A stretch of DNA of 64,000 nucleotides from Roseiconus nitratireducens (lineage in GTDB: Bacteria > Planctomycetota > Planctomycetia > Pirellulales > Pirellulaceae), in NCBI RefSeq assembly GCF_008629675.1, contig NZ_VWOX01000004.1, positions 124,001 through 188,000 on the forward strand, given 5' to 3'. Position 1 is the stretch's first letter. Every line of letters begins with the position of its first letter. This document shows positions 46,638 to 54,965 of the stretch, piece by piece. Under the pieces are notes generated by a model. The model saw nothing but the letters and a program-made list of their open reading frames with translations. It searched no databases and was not told the origin of the DNA. The translations under genes and the position numbers were made by a program.

Positions 46638-47537
46638 TCACCAGGCGTTGGCGGGGATCACTTCGTGTCCGGCCCGAGTGATCATTTGGCCCAACACCGT
46701 CGGATCCAGGGACTCATTCAACAGGTGGACCGATCCGTCCAGAAACAGGACCATCGCCCCGGCCGGATGTAACGACCGAATTTCGTTGTCGCCGACCCAC
46801 GCCTGGTCGTCATTGATCCCATGGGCCTGCACAAACACATTGCCGCCGTTGATCCATTGGCTGTCCGGCCCCACCATGTCTTCGCCGGTGGCGATGGTTC
46901 CCGACAGCCCGTCCAGACAGTCCCGAAAGCGAATCACTTGGTCGTACAGGAACACCCCGTCGTCCGGGCGGTTGTCAATCAGACGTTCGCCGAACAACCC
47001 TCCATAGCTGATCTCCGCCCGCGGACCGCCCTGGGGGATTTCGGTGGGGCACAGATACGATTCGACGACCACGGCGGCGGCCGCGGCATTTCGAGGGTGG
47101 TCGTACGCGAGGTCAAAATCGACCGCTTCGTACAACGGTTGCTCGCCCATCTGTGGTAACAAAAACGCCGACCACGCCAGGTTCTTGCGCGTCATCGGCT
47201 GGCCCCAGGCACGCCATTGCAAGCACCCGATGGGCAAAGAGCGGTGCAGATTGTGATAGGCCTGCAGGGCGATGCCGATCTGGTGCTGGTTGTCACGACA
47301 GGTCGTTTGTCGGGCCGCCTCGCGGGCGAACTGGGCGGCGGGCAGCAACAATGACACCAGGATGCCGACGATCGCGATCACGACCAGCAATTCCACCAAA
47401 GTGAATCCCGGTCTCGGGTCGGCGAATCCAGGTCTCGGGTCGGGCCCGCTGACCGGATCGGGTGGTCCACCGGGGCGACGGCGTCCGCGGCAATCGGCGC
47501 TGCCGACGCTGCGGATCGCGGGTTCAATCGGATGCAT
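46638..47537 (-). CDS. DUF1559 pseudopilin-like protein
   Basis: 299 residues. A prepilin-type motif, [24 protein letters not shown], lies at about residues 44-67, cleaved after the Gly; Glu5 of the mature form is present. The body is the DUF1559 domain, one of the largest planctomycete families (GIALQAYHN, ending in [17 protein letters not shown]). The leader before the cleavage site is unusually long (about 44 residues) and Pro/Arg-rich, and includes a duplicated DPRPGF. It is the first gene downstream of the cobalamin riboswitch. Function unknown; pseudopilins take part in type II secretion-like or surface assembly. Confidence 0.9.
   Translation of the reverse strand: MHPIEPAIRSVGSADCRGRRRPGGPPDPVSGPDPRPGFADPRPGFTLVELLVVIAIVGILVSLLLPAAQFAREAARQTTCRDNQHQIGIALQAYHNLHRSLPIGCLQWRAWGQPMTRKNLAWSAFLLPQMGEQPLYEAVDFDLAYDHPRNAAAAAVVVESYLCPTEIPQGGPRAEISYGGLFGERLIDNRPDDGVFLYDQVIRFRDCLDGLSGTIATGEDMVGPDSQWINGGNVFVQAHGINDDQAWVGDNEIRSLHPAGAMVLFLDGSVHLLNESLDPTVLGQMITRAGHEVIPANAW
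47403..47444. repeat. 21-base tandem duplication inside the DUF1559 gene
   Basis: Units at 47403-47423 and 47424-47444 differ at two positions. The duplication is in frame and doubles the DPRPGF segment just before the prepilin cleavage site. Confidence 0.75.
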
Positions 47538-47640
47538 TGCAAAACCTGCATCATCAAGCGGCAATGGTTAGCGAGCTGACGGTCCGATTGCCCCACGCCG
47601 TCGGATTACCGAATCCCCACGGGGTGATTCCAGTTGGCAA

Positions 47641-47667
47641 CGTGACGGAGCGAGAACTCCTGTCACG
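47641..47667 (-). promoter_or_regulatory. Hairpin downstream of the cobalamin riboswitch, possible expression platform
   Basis: CGTGACGGAG at 47641-47650 can pair with CTCCTGTCACG at 47657-47667 around a short loop, one mismatch allowed. It lies between the riboswitch and the DUF1559 start. No T-run follows on the minus strand, so a simple terminator is not shown; it may act on transcription with rho or on translation. Confidence 0.45.
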
Positions 47668-47731
47668 GAGTCCCGATTGCAAACGAACGATCAGATGATG
47701 CCGACCTCACCCAAGAAGGTCCCTTTAGCAT

Positions 47732-47977
47732 CCGCTCGACTGGTAGGTCTTCTGACTTCCGATGTCTGCGCCGCCTTCGCCTTCTCGTCATTCGGGTGCT
47801 CTTGCCGCAAGCAAGCCGTACCGTGGACAATGGCTAAAAAGAGTGAAGCGAGCGCCGATGAAATCCGCCCCAGGCGGGTCTCATCGCATCGGTTACAGCG
47901 GCCGGGCCGTCCTGGAGTTTCACCAGTGTTCCCTGTTTCCTCGTCGGGTCCTGTCCTGACGTGGCACCACCGAGCGC
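47732..47977 (-). ncRNA. Cobalamin (B12) riboswitch
   Basis: On the minus strand the aptamer has the conserved core near 47890-47933 (GGGAACACTGGTGAAACTCC, then GACGGCCCGGCCGCTGTAACCG, matching the GGTG-AA-TCC and CCCGC-ACTGT signatures) and the B12 box at 47742-47759 (AGTCAGAAGACCTACC). The outer stem closes with CGCTCG (47976-47971) and CGAGCG (47738-47733). Peripheral hairpins sit between. It lies about 195 bases before the DUF1559 start and reads into DUF1559-DUF4465. Bound B12 would be expected to lower expression. Confidence 0.92.
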
Positions 47978-47986
47978 TGGCTGGCG

Positions 47987-48015
47987 AGGGTAAGTCCACA
48001 GCATCGACTTGTCAA
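47987..48015 (-). promoter_or_regulatory. Sigma-70-type promoter of the cobalamin riboswitch transcript
   Basis: On the minus strand a perfect TTGACA (48015-48010) is separated by 17 bases from TACCCT (47992-47987), a weak -10. Transcription would start near 47980, directly at the base of the riboswitch P1 stem, which supports both calls. Confidence 0.6.
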
Positions 48016-48108
48016 GCGATCGGCCTTGGCAAGCTGCCGCGTTGCCGGTGCCCGCCCGCTCCTGCACCGACATCGCCCTCCGACCATCCCACGGCGGTCC
48101 CAAAAGAG

Positions 48109-48888
48109 ATGCCCAAAACGCAAATCGTCCTTCCCGCACGGCTGGCTTCGACCCGCCTGCCCGAAAAGCTGTTGCAAAAAGTCGCGGGAAAAAGCGTCCT
48201 GCAACACACCTGGGAGGCGGCCGGCCGGGCCCGTTGCGCCGCCGACGGTGTGATCGTTGCGGTCGATCACCCGCGAATGGCCGAGGAGGTGCAATCATTT
48301 GGCGGCCGTTGGACGATGACGCCCGCGGACTGCCCCAGCGGGACCGACCGAATCGCTGCCGTGGCCGACGCGTTTCCCACGACCGAAATCTTCGTCAACG
48401 TCCAGAGCGATGAGCCTGAAATCGATCCGGAGGCGATCGACGCCGTGGCGGACCTGCTAATCGCCCACCCCGAGGCCCAAATGGCAACGGCCGGCACGCC
48501 GATCCGTGATTCGGAAACCCTGGCCAACCCGAACGTCGTCAAAATCGTGTTGGCCCCCGACGCCGGGTCGGCGGGGCAGGGCAGGGCAGTGTACTTCAGC
48601 CGGGCCCCGGTCCCCTTCGATCGGGACGGACAACTGGCGGAACGACTGGCTGCTGAGCCACCCGTCTACTGGCACCACCTGGGCTTGTACGCCTATCGCC
48701 GCGATTTTCTGAAATGGTTTGCCGCATCACCGCCCAGCACGCTGGAACAGATCGAGCGACTCGAGCAGCTGCGTGCGATCGAAGCGGGCAAACCGATCGT
48801 CGTCACTCGCGTCGCCCGGGCACAATCGGGAATTGACACCGCGGAGGACCTGCGGGCATTTCGTCTTCGGCAGGAGCAGGTTGCCTGA
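48109..48888 (+). CDS. kdsB: 3-deoxy-manno-octulosonate cytidylyltransferase
   Basis: 259 residues. Couples Kdo to CMP for lipopolysaccharide inner core synthesis. IVLPARLASTRLPEKLLQKVAGKSVLQHTWEAA gives the nucleotide-binding PAR-xSTRLP-K motif; NVQSDEPEIDPEAID and HHLGLYAYRRDFL with LEQIERLEQLRAIEAG are family signatures. ATG 48109 fits exactly (MPKTQIVLPAR). The frame is open far upstream, but that part lies over the riboswitch and does not resemble protein. It precedes pyrG by 75 bases; KdsB and PyrG share a link through CTP. Confidence 0.95.
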   Translation: MPKTQIVLPARLASTRLPEKLLQKVAGKSVLQHTWEAAGRARCAADGVIVAVDHPRMAEEVQSFGGRWTMTPADCPSGTDRIAAVADAFPTTEIFVNVQSDEPEIDPEAIDAVADLLIAHPEAQMATAGTPIRDSETLANPNVVKIVLAPDAGSAGQGRAVYFSRAPVPFDRDGQLAERLAAEPPVYWHHLGLYAYRRDFLKWFAASPPSTLEQIERLEQLRAIEAGKPIVVTRVARAQSGIDTAEDLRAFRLRQEQVA

Positions 48889-48963
48889 CGCCGCCGCATC
48901 GGTTCCGCCGGAATGCTTCAGCCGCACTTCCGGATTTTTGCTAGCGCGGTATCATCCGCTTCC

Positions 48964-50595
48964 ATGACGAAAAACATCTTTGTGACCGGCGGGGTCGTGT
49001 CCTCGCTCGGAAAAGGACTGACAAGCGCGTCTCTCGGGATGCTGTTGGAATCTCGGGGACTCCGGGTGCGGATGCAGAAGCTGGATCCGTACATCAACGT
49101 CGACCCGGGGACGATGAGCCCCTACCAGCACGGCGAAGTCTACGTGCTGGATGACGGCAGCGAGACCGACCTGGATCTCGGCCACTACGAGCGTTTCACC
49201 AGCAGCCCGCTGACCCGAGACTGCAATTACACGACCGGGCAGATCTACATGTCCGTGATCGAAAAGGAACGCAAGGGAAGGTTCCTGGGCAAGACCGTGC
49301 AGGTCATTCCGCACATCACCAACGAAATCAAGTCGGTGATTTCGCGGATGGGCGGTGACGACGTCGACGTTGTGATCACCGAAATCGGGGGAACCGTCGG
49401 CGACATTGAAAGCCTGCCGTTTTTGGAAGCGATTCGCCAATATGCCCAGGACGTCGGCCGTGAGAACGTGCTGTTCATGCACCTGACACTGGTGCCGTAC
49501 CTGAAGGCCGCCGACGAATTGAAGACCAAACCGACCCAGCACTCCGTGGGACAGCTTCGCGAAATCGGGATCCAGCCCGACATTCTGGTTTGTCGCTGCG
49601 AACATTCGATCAGCCGGGAAGACCGCGACAAAATCGCTTTGTTCTGCAACGTGCCTTCCGAAGCGGTGATCGAAGAAAAGGACAAGGACTTCTCCATCTA
49701 CGAAGTCCCCATTTCGCTGGTCGACAACCGCCTGGACGAACTGGTGGTCAAGAAACTGGGACTGCCCAGCCAATCACTGGACATCACTCCTTGGACCGAC
49801 CTGCTGCACCGGCTCCGCAACCCCCGACATGAGTTGAGCATTGCGGTCGTTGGGAAGTACGCCGAACACAAAGACGCCTACAAATCGATCTACGAAGCGA
49901 TCGATCACGCCGGCATGCACCACCAGGCCCAAGTCCGGATCGGACGGGTGCAAAGCAGTGACATTGAACGCGAAGGCGCCGAACGCCTGCTCAGCGGGTA
50001 CGACGGCATCCTGGTACCCGGCGGATTTGGCGAACGCGGGATCGAGGGGAAAGTCCAAGCGATTCGATTTGCGCGCGAGCGCGGCATCCCGTTCTTCGGG
50101 ATCTGCTTGGGCATGCAGTGTGCCGTGATCGAATACGGCCGGGACGTTTGCGGACTGGAAAAAGCGCATTCCAGCGAGTTCGATAAGGACACACCGCACC
50201 CGGTGATCTGCCTGTTGGACGAACAGCAAAACGTGACGCAGATGGGCGGCACGATGCGGCTGGGCAGCCAACCGACCCAACTGCTTGAAGGCAGCCGTGC
50301 CCGACAGTGCTACCACGCCGATTCGGTCAACGAACGCCACCGGCATCGCTACGAATTCAACAACGATTACCGACAACAATACCGCGACCACGGGATGATC
50401 TTTTCAGGAACCAGCCCCGATGGAGGCCTGGTCGAAATCATCGAACTGGAAAACCATCCGTGGTTCGTGGCCGTCCAGTACCACCCCGAATTTAAGAGCA
50501 AACCCCTGAAGGCGCACCCGCTGTTCGCGGGCTTCGTCGAAGCCGCCATCGAACGGGGCAGCCGGAAATCCCAACCCGTCGCGGTCGGCGAATAA
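48964..50595 (+). CDS. pyrG: CTP synthase
   Basis: 543 residues. Aminates UTP to CTP using glutamine. [28 protein letters not shown] is the P-loop start of the synthase domain (about 1-270); the C-terminal class I glutamine amidotransferase domain (about 295-535) has [10 protein letters not shown], the nucleophile in FFGICLGMQ, and a catalytic HPEF. Start ATG 48964 is fixed by the conserved N-terminus. Downstream is a DUF1844 gene 46 bases away. Confidence 0.98.
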   Translation: MTKNIFVTGGVVSSLGKGLTSASLGMLLESRGLRVRMQKLDPYINVDPGTMSPYQHGEVYVLDDGSETDLDLGHYERFTSSPLTRDCNYTTGQIYMSVIEKERKGRFLGKTVQVIPHITNEIKSVISRMGGDDVDVVITEIGGTVGDIESLPFLEAIRQYAQDVGRENVLFMHLTLVPYLKAADELKTKPTQHSVGQLREIGIQPDILVCRCEHSISREDRDKIALFCNVPSEAVIEEKDKDFSIYEVPISLVDNRLDELVVKKLGLPSQSLDITPWTDLLHRLRNPRHELSIAVVGKYAEHKDAYKSIYEAIDHAGMHHQAQVRIGRVQSSDIEREGAERLLSGYDGILVPGGFGERGIEGKVQAIRFARERGIPFFGICLGMQCAVIEYGRDVCGLEKAHSSEFDKDTPHPVICLLDEQQNVTQMGGTMRLGSQPTQLLEGSRARQCYHADSVNERHRHRYEFNNDYRQQYRDHGMIFSGTSPDGGLVEIIELENHPWFVAVQYHPEFKSKPLKAHPLFAGFVEAAIERGSRKSQPVAVGE

Positions 50596-50641
50596 CTCGG
50601 GCGAGTCAATTTAACTGTTCCTCTTTCCCCACGGAGTTCCA

Positions 50642-51025
50642 ATGACAGACGACAAAAATGAACCTCCGGAATTGGTCGTCGACGACGACTGGAAGTCTCA
50701 AGTCGAAAAAGAGAAGCAGGCCGTTTCCGAGGCCGCTGAGAAGGAAGCCGAATCCGGCGCCGGTGCACCGCAACTGCCGCCGGCCAGCCTGGAGATGCTG
50801 ATCAGCACCTTCTACAGCCAAGCCATGATGGCGCTCGGGGTGATGCCCAATCCGAGCACCGGTGAAAAGGAGTCCGACCTGATGATGGCCAAGCACATGA
50901 TTGACACCTTGGAAATGTTGGAAGCCAAAACCAAAGGCAACACCAACGACGACGAATCCAAGATGTTTGACGAAGTCCTGCATCTGTTGCGGATGGCCTA
51001 CGTCGGCGCCAGCAAGCAGTCGTGA
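50642..51025 (+). CDS. DUF1844 family protein
   Basis: 127 residues. An acidic N-terminal tail with Lys/Glu repeats leads to the DUF1844 core: LEMLISTFYSQAMMALGVMPNP, then DLMMAKHMIDTLEMLEAKTKGN and DEVLHLLRMAYV. It is a soluble, helical protein of unknown function, common in planctomycetes and Acidobacteria. A GGAG six bases before the ATG is a good Shine-Dalgarno sequence. Probably cotranscribed with pyrG. Confidence 0.88.
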   Translation: MTDDKNEPPELVVDDDWKSQVEKEKQAVSEAAEKEAESGAGAPQLPPASLEMLISTFYSQAMMALGVMPNPSTGEKESDLMMAKHMIDTLEMLEAKTKGNTNDDESKMFDEVLHLLRMAYVGASKQS

Positions 51026-51297
51026 ACCCAGCGGGTCACGCGCCAAACAATCTCGGTATCTAGCCAAGTCACTTCGCCGTCCGGCAAGCGGCCGCTGGCG
51101 CACGGTCCTTGCTTGACTCCAGTCGCGAAGCGCCGACAGCCCCCTGCCGTCGGCGCAAGCCGACGGAACGGGCTGCCCAAAACACCACCAGCCGCGAAGC
51201 GGCGACAGCAATCCTCTTCAGCGAGCGGCGAGACAATCCTCCCTCGCTACATTCGACCCTCCGTGGAAAGGCCGGGTGAACCAGACGGCACGGCCTG

Positions 51298-51768
51298 TCA
51301 GGCGGAGGGGTACAACTGGTACAGCATCAGGTACACCAGGACGCCCGTGACCGACACGTACATCCAGATCGGATAGGCCCAACGGACCAAGCGTTTGTGG
51401 GCGACGATGCGTCCCTTCATTGCCAGGTACACCGCTCGCAACGCCAAGAAAGGCACCGTCACCGCCAACAGCAGGTGGGTTCCCAGGATGCCGTAATAGG
51501 TGTACCGGGCCGCCAGTGGTGCCACCGCCGTGTCGGTGGGAAACCGCTTATTGGGTTCACCGGTGGTCTGAAACAGCGCCACTTTGTGCAGCAGGTACAG
51601 CGCCAGAAAGAGTGCGCTGACGGCCAGAGCCGTCAGCATCAATCGCTTGTGAGCCCGCACTCGGCCCCCGCGAATCTGGATCAATGCCGCCGCCAGCAAC
51701 CCCGTCGCCGTCGCGTTCAGCAGGGCGGTGCAGTGCGGAAGGTTATCGGCCAGCGTCTGCCAAAACAT
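51298..51768 (-). CDS. DUF420 membrane protein
   Basis: 156 residues with four to five transmembrane helices. HCTALLNATATGLLAAALIQIRGGRVRAHKRLMLTAL and later RIVAHKRLVRWAYPIWMYVSVTGVLVYLMLY carry the repeated AHK motif of DUF420 proteins, a family that belongs with cytochrome c oxidase assembly genes (for example CtaM-like proteins in Firmicutes). It is the last gene of the heme/oxidase block, 31 bases after SCO. A role in cytochrome oxidase assembly is likely by context. Start ATG 51768. Confidence 0.87.
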   Translation of the reverse strand: MFWQTLADNLPHCTALLNATATGLLAAALIQIRGGRVRAHKRLMLTALAVSALFLALYLLHKVALFQTTGEPNKRFPTDTAVAPLAARYTYYGILGTHLLLAVTVPFLALRAVYLAMKGRIVAHKRLVRWAYPIWMYVSVTGVLVYLMLYQLYPSA

Positions 51769-51799
51769 AAAACAACGATGAAAGCGAGGATCGAACCGG

Positions 51800-52474
51800 C
51801 TACGTCTTGTCCAGCATCGATTCGATCGACGACTTCAGCCTTTCGAACTGACGCGGCTCGGGCCAACTGTACATGCCCTCGATCTTGCCGGCCGGATCGA
51901 CCAACACAAAGCGTTCGGTGTGGAACTTCTTGTCGACCGGCTGCTGGAAAATCTCAGCGCCAATTCGCCGAATGTAGGTCAGGTCGCCCGTCAAAAACAG
52001 CCATTGCTCTTCGTCTGCACCGAACCGAGCGGCGTACTCGCGAAGGCGTTCCGGGGTGTCCGTTTCCGGGTCCACCGAAATGGCCACGAACCGCACGCCG
52101 CGATCTTCAAATTCGTCCTGCAACTCTTTCAGTTTTTGGTTTTGCTGGACGCAAATGCTGGGACAGGTGCTGAAAAAGAAACTGACCACATAGGGCTGCC
52201 CGAGCAGGTCTTCGCTGCTGACCGCTTCGCCGCTGCGTTCGACCAGTTCAAAGCGGCTGAGCCAAGCTTCGTCCTCCGGCGGACGAACGACATCGTTGTT
52301 GGTGATCGGTTGGTCATCCGTCTTGATCGCCTCGCCGGGAGCCACATCGGGCGTGTAGACGATCTCATCCGGCCCCGGCCCCTCGACCGTCCGCGGGGTT
52401 CTCCATGACCGTGCAATCAATCCCAAGACGATTCCGACGACCAGAATCGACGTGATGTTCAGTGCGGTTCTCAT
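51800..52474 (-). CDS. SCO1/SenC-family copper chaperone
   Basis: 224 residues. One N-terminal transmembrane helix anchors a thioredoxin-like domain in the periplasm. The Cu ligands are the two cysteines of CPSIC and the distant His of KKFHTERF. YVVSFFFSTCPSIC and VRFVAISVDPETDTPERL are typical of SCO. It delivers copper to the CuA site of cytochrome c oxidase. A long linker follows the helix. ATG 52474 overlaps no gene; a GTG directly before it sits against the ctaB stop (TGA-GTG-ATG). Part of the heme/oxidase unit. Confidence 0.93.
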   Translation of the reverse strand: MRTALNITSILVVGIVLGLIARSWRTPRTVEGPGPDEIVYTPDVAPGEAIKTDDQPITNNDVVRPPEDEAWLSRFELVERSGEAVSSEDLLGQPYVVSFFFSTCPSICVQQNQKLKELQDEFEDRGVRFVAISVDPETDTPERLREYAARFGADEEQWLFLTGDLTYIRRIGAEIFQQPVDKKFHTERFVLVDPAGKIEGMYSWPEPRQFERLKSSIESMLDKT

Positions 52475-52477
52475 CAC

Positions 52478-53584
52478 TCACCAGAAGACGCGGATCGTCA
52501 CCACGGCCAACACGGCCGGCAGTACCAATAACGACGAACGCAACAGTTTACGTGCGGTCTGGTCGTTTCGTTCGGCCGCGAAACGGAGCGACGCTTTCAA
52601 CATCGGAAGCGTGCTGGCGAGCACCGCCAGCGAACCGACCGATGCGGCAATGTAGCCGGGCGACTGGAAACACAACGCGATCCCGCAGCCGATCACGGCC
52701 AGTGACCCGAGAATGCTTTGGGCCGCGGCCGACAACCCGGTCGGCTCGACGGTCGTGGACATGCAGAATCCGGCCTGACCGTATTGCCGACGGTACAACC
52801 AGGCGATCGCCATGAAGTGCGGATACTGCCACGCAGCCAGAACGCCGAACAACAGCCACGCGGTCCCGCTGGCCAGTGAACCGCCCAGGGCGGTGTAGCC
52901 GATCAGCATCGGCAGGGCACCGGCAACGGCTCCGACGGTCGTGTTCCACGAAGTGCGGGTCTTCATCGGCGTGTACACGAACACGTAAATCACCCAGGTG
53001 GCCAATCCGACCAACGCCGGCGCCGCGCCGAATCGCATCAACAGCAGCGCCGTTCCCGTGGTTCCGGCCCAGGCAGTGAACGCGGTTGCCAAGCCCGTCG
53101 ACATCCGCCCCGCGGGTAGCGGACGCCCCGCGGTGCGCGCCATGTTGCGATCGATCACGCGTTCCCAAATCTGGTTGGCTCCGCCGGCGCTGCCGGCCAC
53201 GAGTCCGGTCCCCAACAGCAGGACAAGCAACGTCTGCGGTGACACCGTTCCACCGGCCGCGATCATCGCGGTGGCCACGGTCGTCACCAAAATCATGACA
53301 ACGATCCGCGGCTTGGTCAGCTGTACCAGATCATTCACCGCGGCTCGGATGCCCCCGGATGCAGAGAGACTCTCGGCGCCCCCGATCCGATCGGCCGCCA
53401 AGGTGCCATCGGCCGACACAACCAGTGTGCCAGATTCGATGGCCAGTTGAGATTCAGCCAGTCGAGTTTCGCCAGTTCGGTTCGCCGAAGCCACCTCCTG
53501 GGTTGCTTCGCCGCGCGACCGCGCGGGGCGTGGACCGGCGGATCCGATGCGGGGCAACTCGGCAGCGAGAACGTCGGTGGACAT
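52478..53584 (-). CDS. ctaB: Protoheme IX farnesyltransferase (heme O synthase)
   Basis: 368 residues. Farnesylates heme B to heme O. The UbiA-type motif is NQIWERVIDRNMARTAGRPLPAGRM, and the second site reads WQYPHFMAIAWLYRRQYGQAGF; these hold the prenyl-diphosphate-binding Asp and the conserved His/Arg residues. There are about nine transmembrane helices. A polar N-terminal tail of about 85 residues is longer than usual. ATG 53584 is 7 bases after the ctaA stop. Follows ctaA and precedes SCO in one unit. Confidence 0.95.
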   Translation of the reverse strand: MSTDVLAAELPRIGSAGPRPARSRGEATQEVASANRTGETRLAESQLAIESGTLVVSADGTLAADRIGGAESLSASGGIRAAVNDLVQLTKPRIVVMILVTTVATAMIAAGGTVSPQTLLVLLLGTGLVAGSAGGANQIWERVIDRNMARTAGRPLPAGRMSTGLATAFTAWAGTTGTALLLMRFGAAPALVGLATWVIYVFVYTPMKTRTSWNTTVGAVAGALPMLIGYTALGGSLASGTAWLLFGVLAAWQYPHFMAIAWLYRRQYGQAGFCMSTTVEPTGLSAAAQSILGSLAVIGCGIALCFQSPGYIAASVGSLAVLASTLPMLKASLRFAAERNDQTARKLLRSSLLVLPAVLAVVTIRVFW

Positions 53585-53591
53585 GGCAGTA

Positions 53592-54686
53592 TTAAACGGG
53601 AACGGCAACGTTGTTTTCGTGTGACGATCGGTCATCGCCCAACTTCTCGGTATCCGCGTCACGGCTCGCTCCGATGGCTCCGCGAGCCACCAACGACCGA
53701 TGACGCAGAACTTGCAGCAACACGACGGCCGAGGTGGCCAGAATCAAGGATCCCACGGCGACGTGACCGGTGACAATGATCGAGTCGATAAAACCTTTCG
53801 ATCGAACCACAAAGCCCTCGCCGAAGGGCAGAAACGCCAACACCGAGGGCCACCCGTAATTGACGATCCACGTTCCCGTGCCGAGCAAAATCTGTGCGCC
53901 CACAAACCATATCAGCCAACCGGCCGGTCGCGACAGCGTCAAATCGCCGCAGCGGCGTACCAAAAGGAACAAAACCGGCGTCAACGCCCACAAGACGAAG
54001 GCGCCGGTGATGTGGGAAGCCACCTCCAGCGTGAACATTCCCGGAGTTGTCGTTGGCTGGACGTGCCGCAACTGGGCCCCCAATAGGAGTTGCACGTAGC
54101 TGAGCACGACGACCGTGGTCGCCAGGGATACCACGCCACGGCCGGGCCTCTTGCGGTCTGCTGCCGCCCGGCCGTCCCAGCGTCGATCCCACCAGGACCG
54201 GCTGGTCACGGCCGCCGCAACGCAACACAACACGAAAACCACCGGGCCGAAACAGCCGTGAATCATTGCCACGGTCCGATCGCCCAACAGCACGCGGACG
54301 CCTCCCAGGGCACCCTGCAGAATCACCGCGACCAGAATCGTTGCGGCCAGCGCGATCACCCACCGCCGGCGTTCACGGGTTGCCGCGACCGCCACCAACG
54401 CGATCGCCACCATGCCCACCACCGCCCCAAGCAAGCGGTGCCCGTGCTCAATGAACAGGTCGAACGGGCCCGACAACCACGTCGAAATCGGGTACAGGAA
54501 CAAGTTGTAGCCATACGTTCCCGGCCAATCGGGAACCGCCATCCCCGCGTCATAGGTCGTGACCAGGCCGCCCACCCAAATCAAGGGCCAAACCAGGGTG
54601 ACCGCCAACACGGCCAACCGGTGCAGCCACACCGAACGCATCGCCGACGCGTCGTGTTGAGCGGAAATCTCGGTTGGAGGGTTCAT
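53592..54686 (-). CDS. ctaA: Heme A synthase
   Basis: 364 residues, COX15/CtaA family. Oxidises heme O to heme A. There are eight transmembrane helices in two four-helix bundles; the heme ligand His residues lie in FIEHGHRLLGAVVG and in VAMIHGCFGPVVF of the first half, and the second half has VASHITGAF and IIVTGHVAVGS. GMAVPDWPGTYG matches the conserved loop after helix 1. ATG 54686 is chosen; an in-frame TTG at 54716 is weaker. It lies between the 57-residue protein gene and ctaB. Confidence 0.95.
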   Translation of the reverse strand: MNPPTEISAQHDASAMRSVWLHRLAVLAVTLVWPLIWVGGLVTTYDAGMAVPDWPGTYGYNLFLYPISTWLSGPFDLFIEHGHRLLGAVVGMVAIALVAVAATRERRRWVIALAATILVAVILQGALGGVRVLLGDRTVAMIHGCFGPVVFVLCCVAAAVTSRSWWDRRWDGRAAADRKRPGRGVVSLATTVVVLSYVQLLLGAQLRHVQPTTTPGMFTLEVASHITGAFVLWALTPVLFLLVRRCGDLTLSRPAGWLIWFVGAQILLGTGTWIVNYGWPSVLAFLPFGEGFVVRSKGFIDSIIVTGHVAVGSLILATSAVVLLQVLRHRSLVARGAIGASRDADTEKLGDDRSSHENNVAVPV

Positions 54687-54749
54687 CGATTCGGTTGCTT
54701 CGGAAACGTCAAACAAGTCGTGCGTGGACGGAGAACACCCGGCATTTTC

Positions 54750-54772
54750 TATGCTCTGGCGGGCGTGGCTAC
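54750..54772. repeat. Degenerate dispersed hairpin repeat
   Basis: TATGCTCTGGCGGGCGTGGCTAC, a weakened copy of the CCACGCTCTGGCGAGCGTGG family, between ctaA and the small membrane-protein gene inside an operon. Confidence 0.5.
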
Positions 54773-54791
54773 CGCAAAGGATCGCGATCAG

Positions 54792-54965
54792 CTAGTTGCC
54801 GCGGCGGGCATGAACCTTCTCGCCGATGATCCCTCCGGCGACGGCACCGCCGGCTCCGAACAGGGCGCCCGCCAAGACCCCCGTCAGCCCCACCGCGGTC
54901 ATCGCGGCTAGACAAACCACCAATCCGATGACAGCTCCAATACTGCGGTAACGTTCCTGGCTCAT
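54792..54965 (-). CDS. 57-residue glycine-zipper membrane protein
   Basis: A short gene, 57 residues. It starts MSQERYRSIGAVIGLVVCLA and has two hydrophobic stretches rich in Gly and Ala, GLTGVLAGALFGAGGAVAGG, a glycine-zipper pattern, ending in GEKVHARRGN. Its ATG shares its A with the TGA stop of the cytochrome c gene (TGATG), so it is translationally coupled. It lies between cytochrome c and heme A synthase and is likely part of the oxidase machinery, but nothing more can be said. The exact start and coupling make it a real gene. Confidence 0.8.
   Translation of the reverse strand: MSQERYRSIGAVIGLVVCLAAMTAVGLTGVLAGALFGAGGAVAGGIIGEKVHARRGN

Noticed and set aside
47677..48108. Open reading frame continuing upstream of kdsB
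   Set aside because: It lies over the riboswitch and its promoter, its residues do not look like KdsB, and the ATG at 48109 matches the family start exactly.
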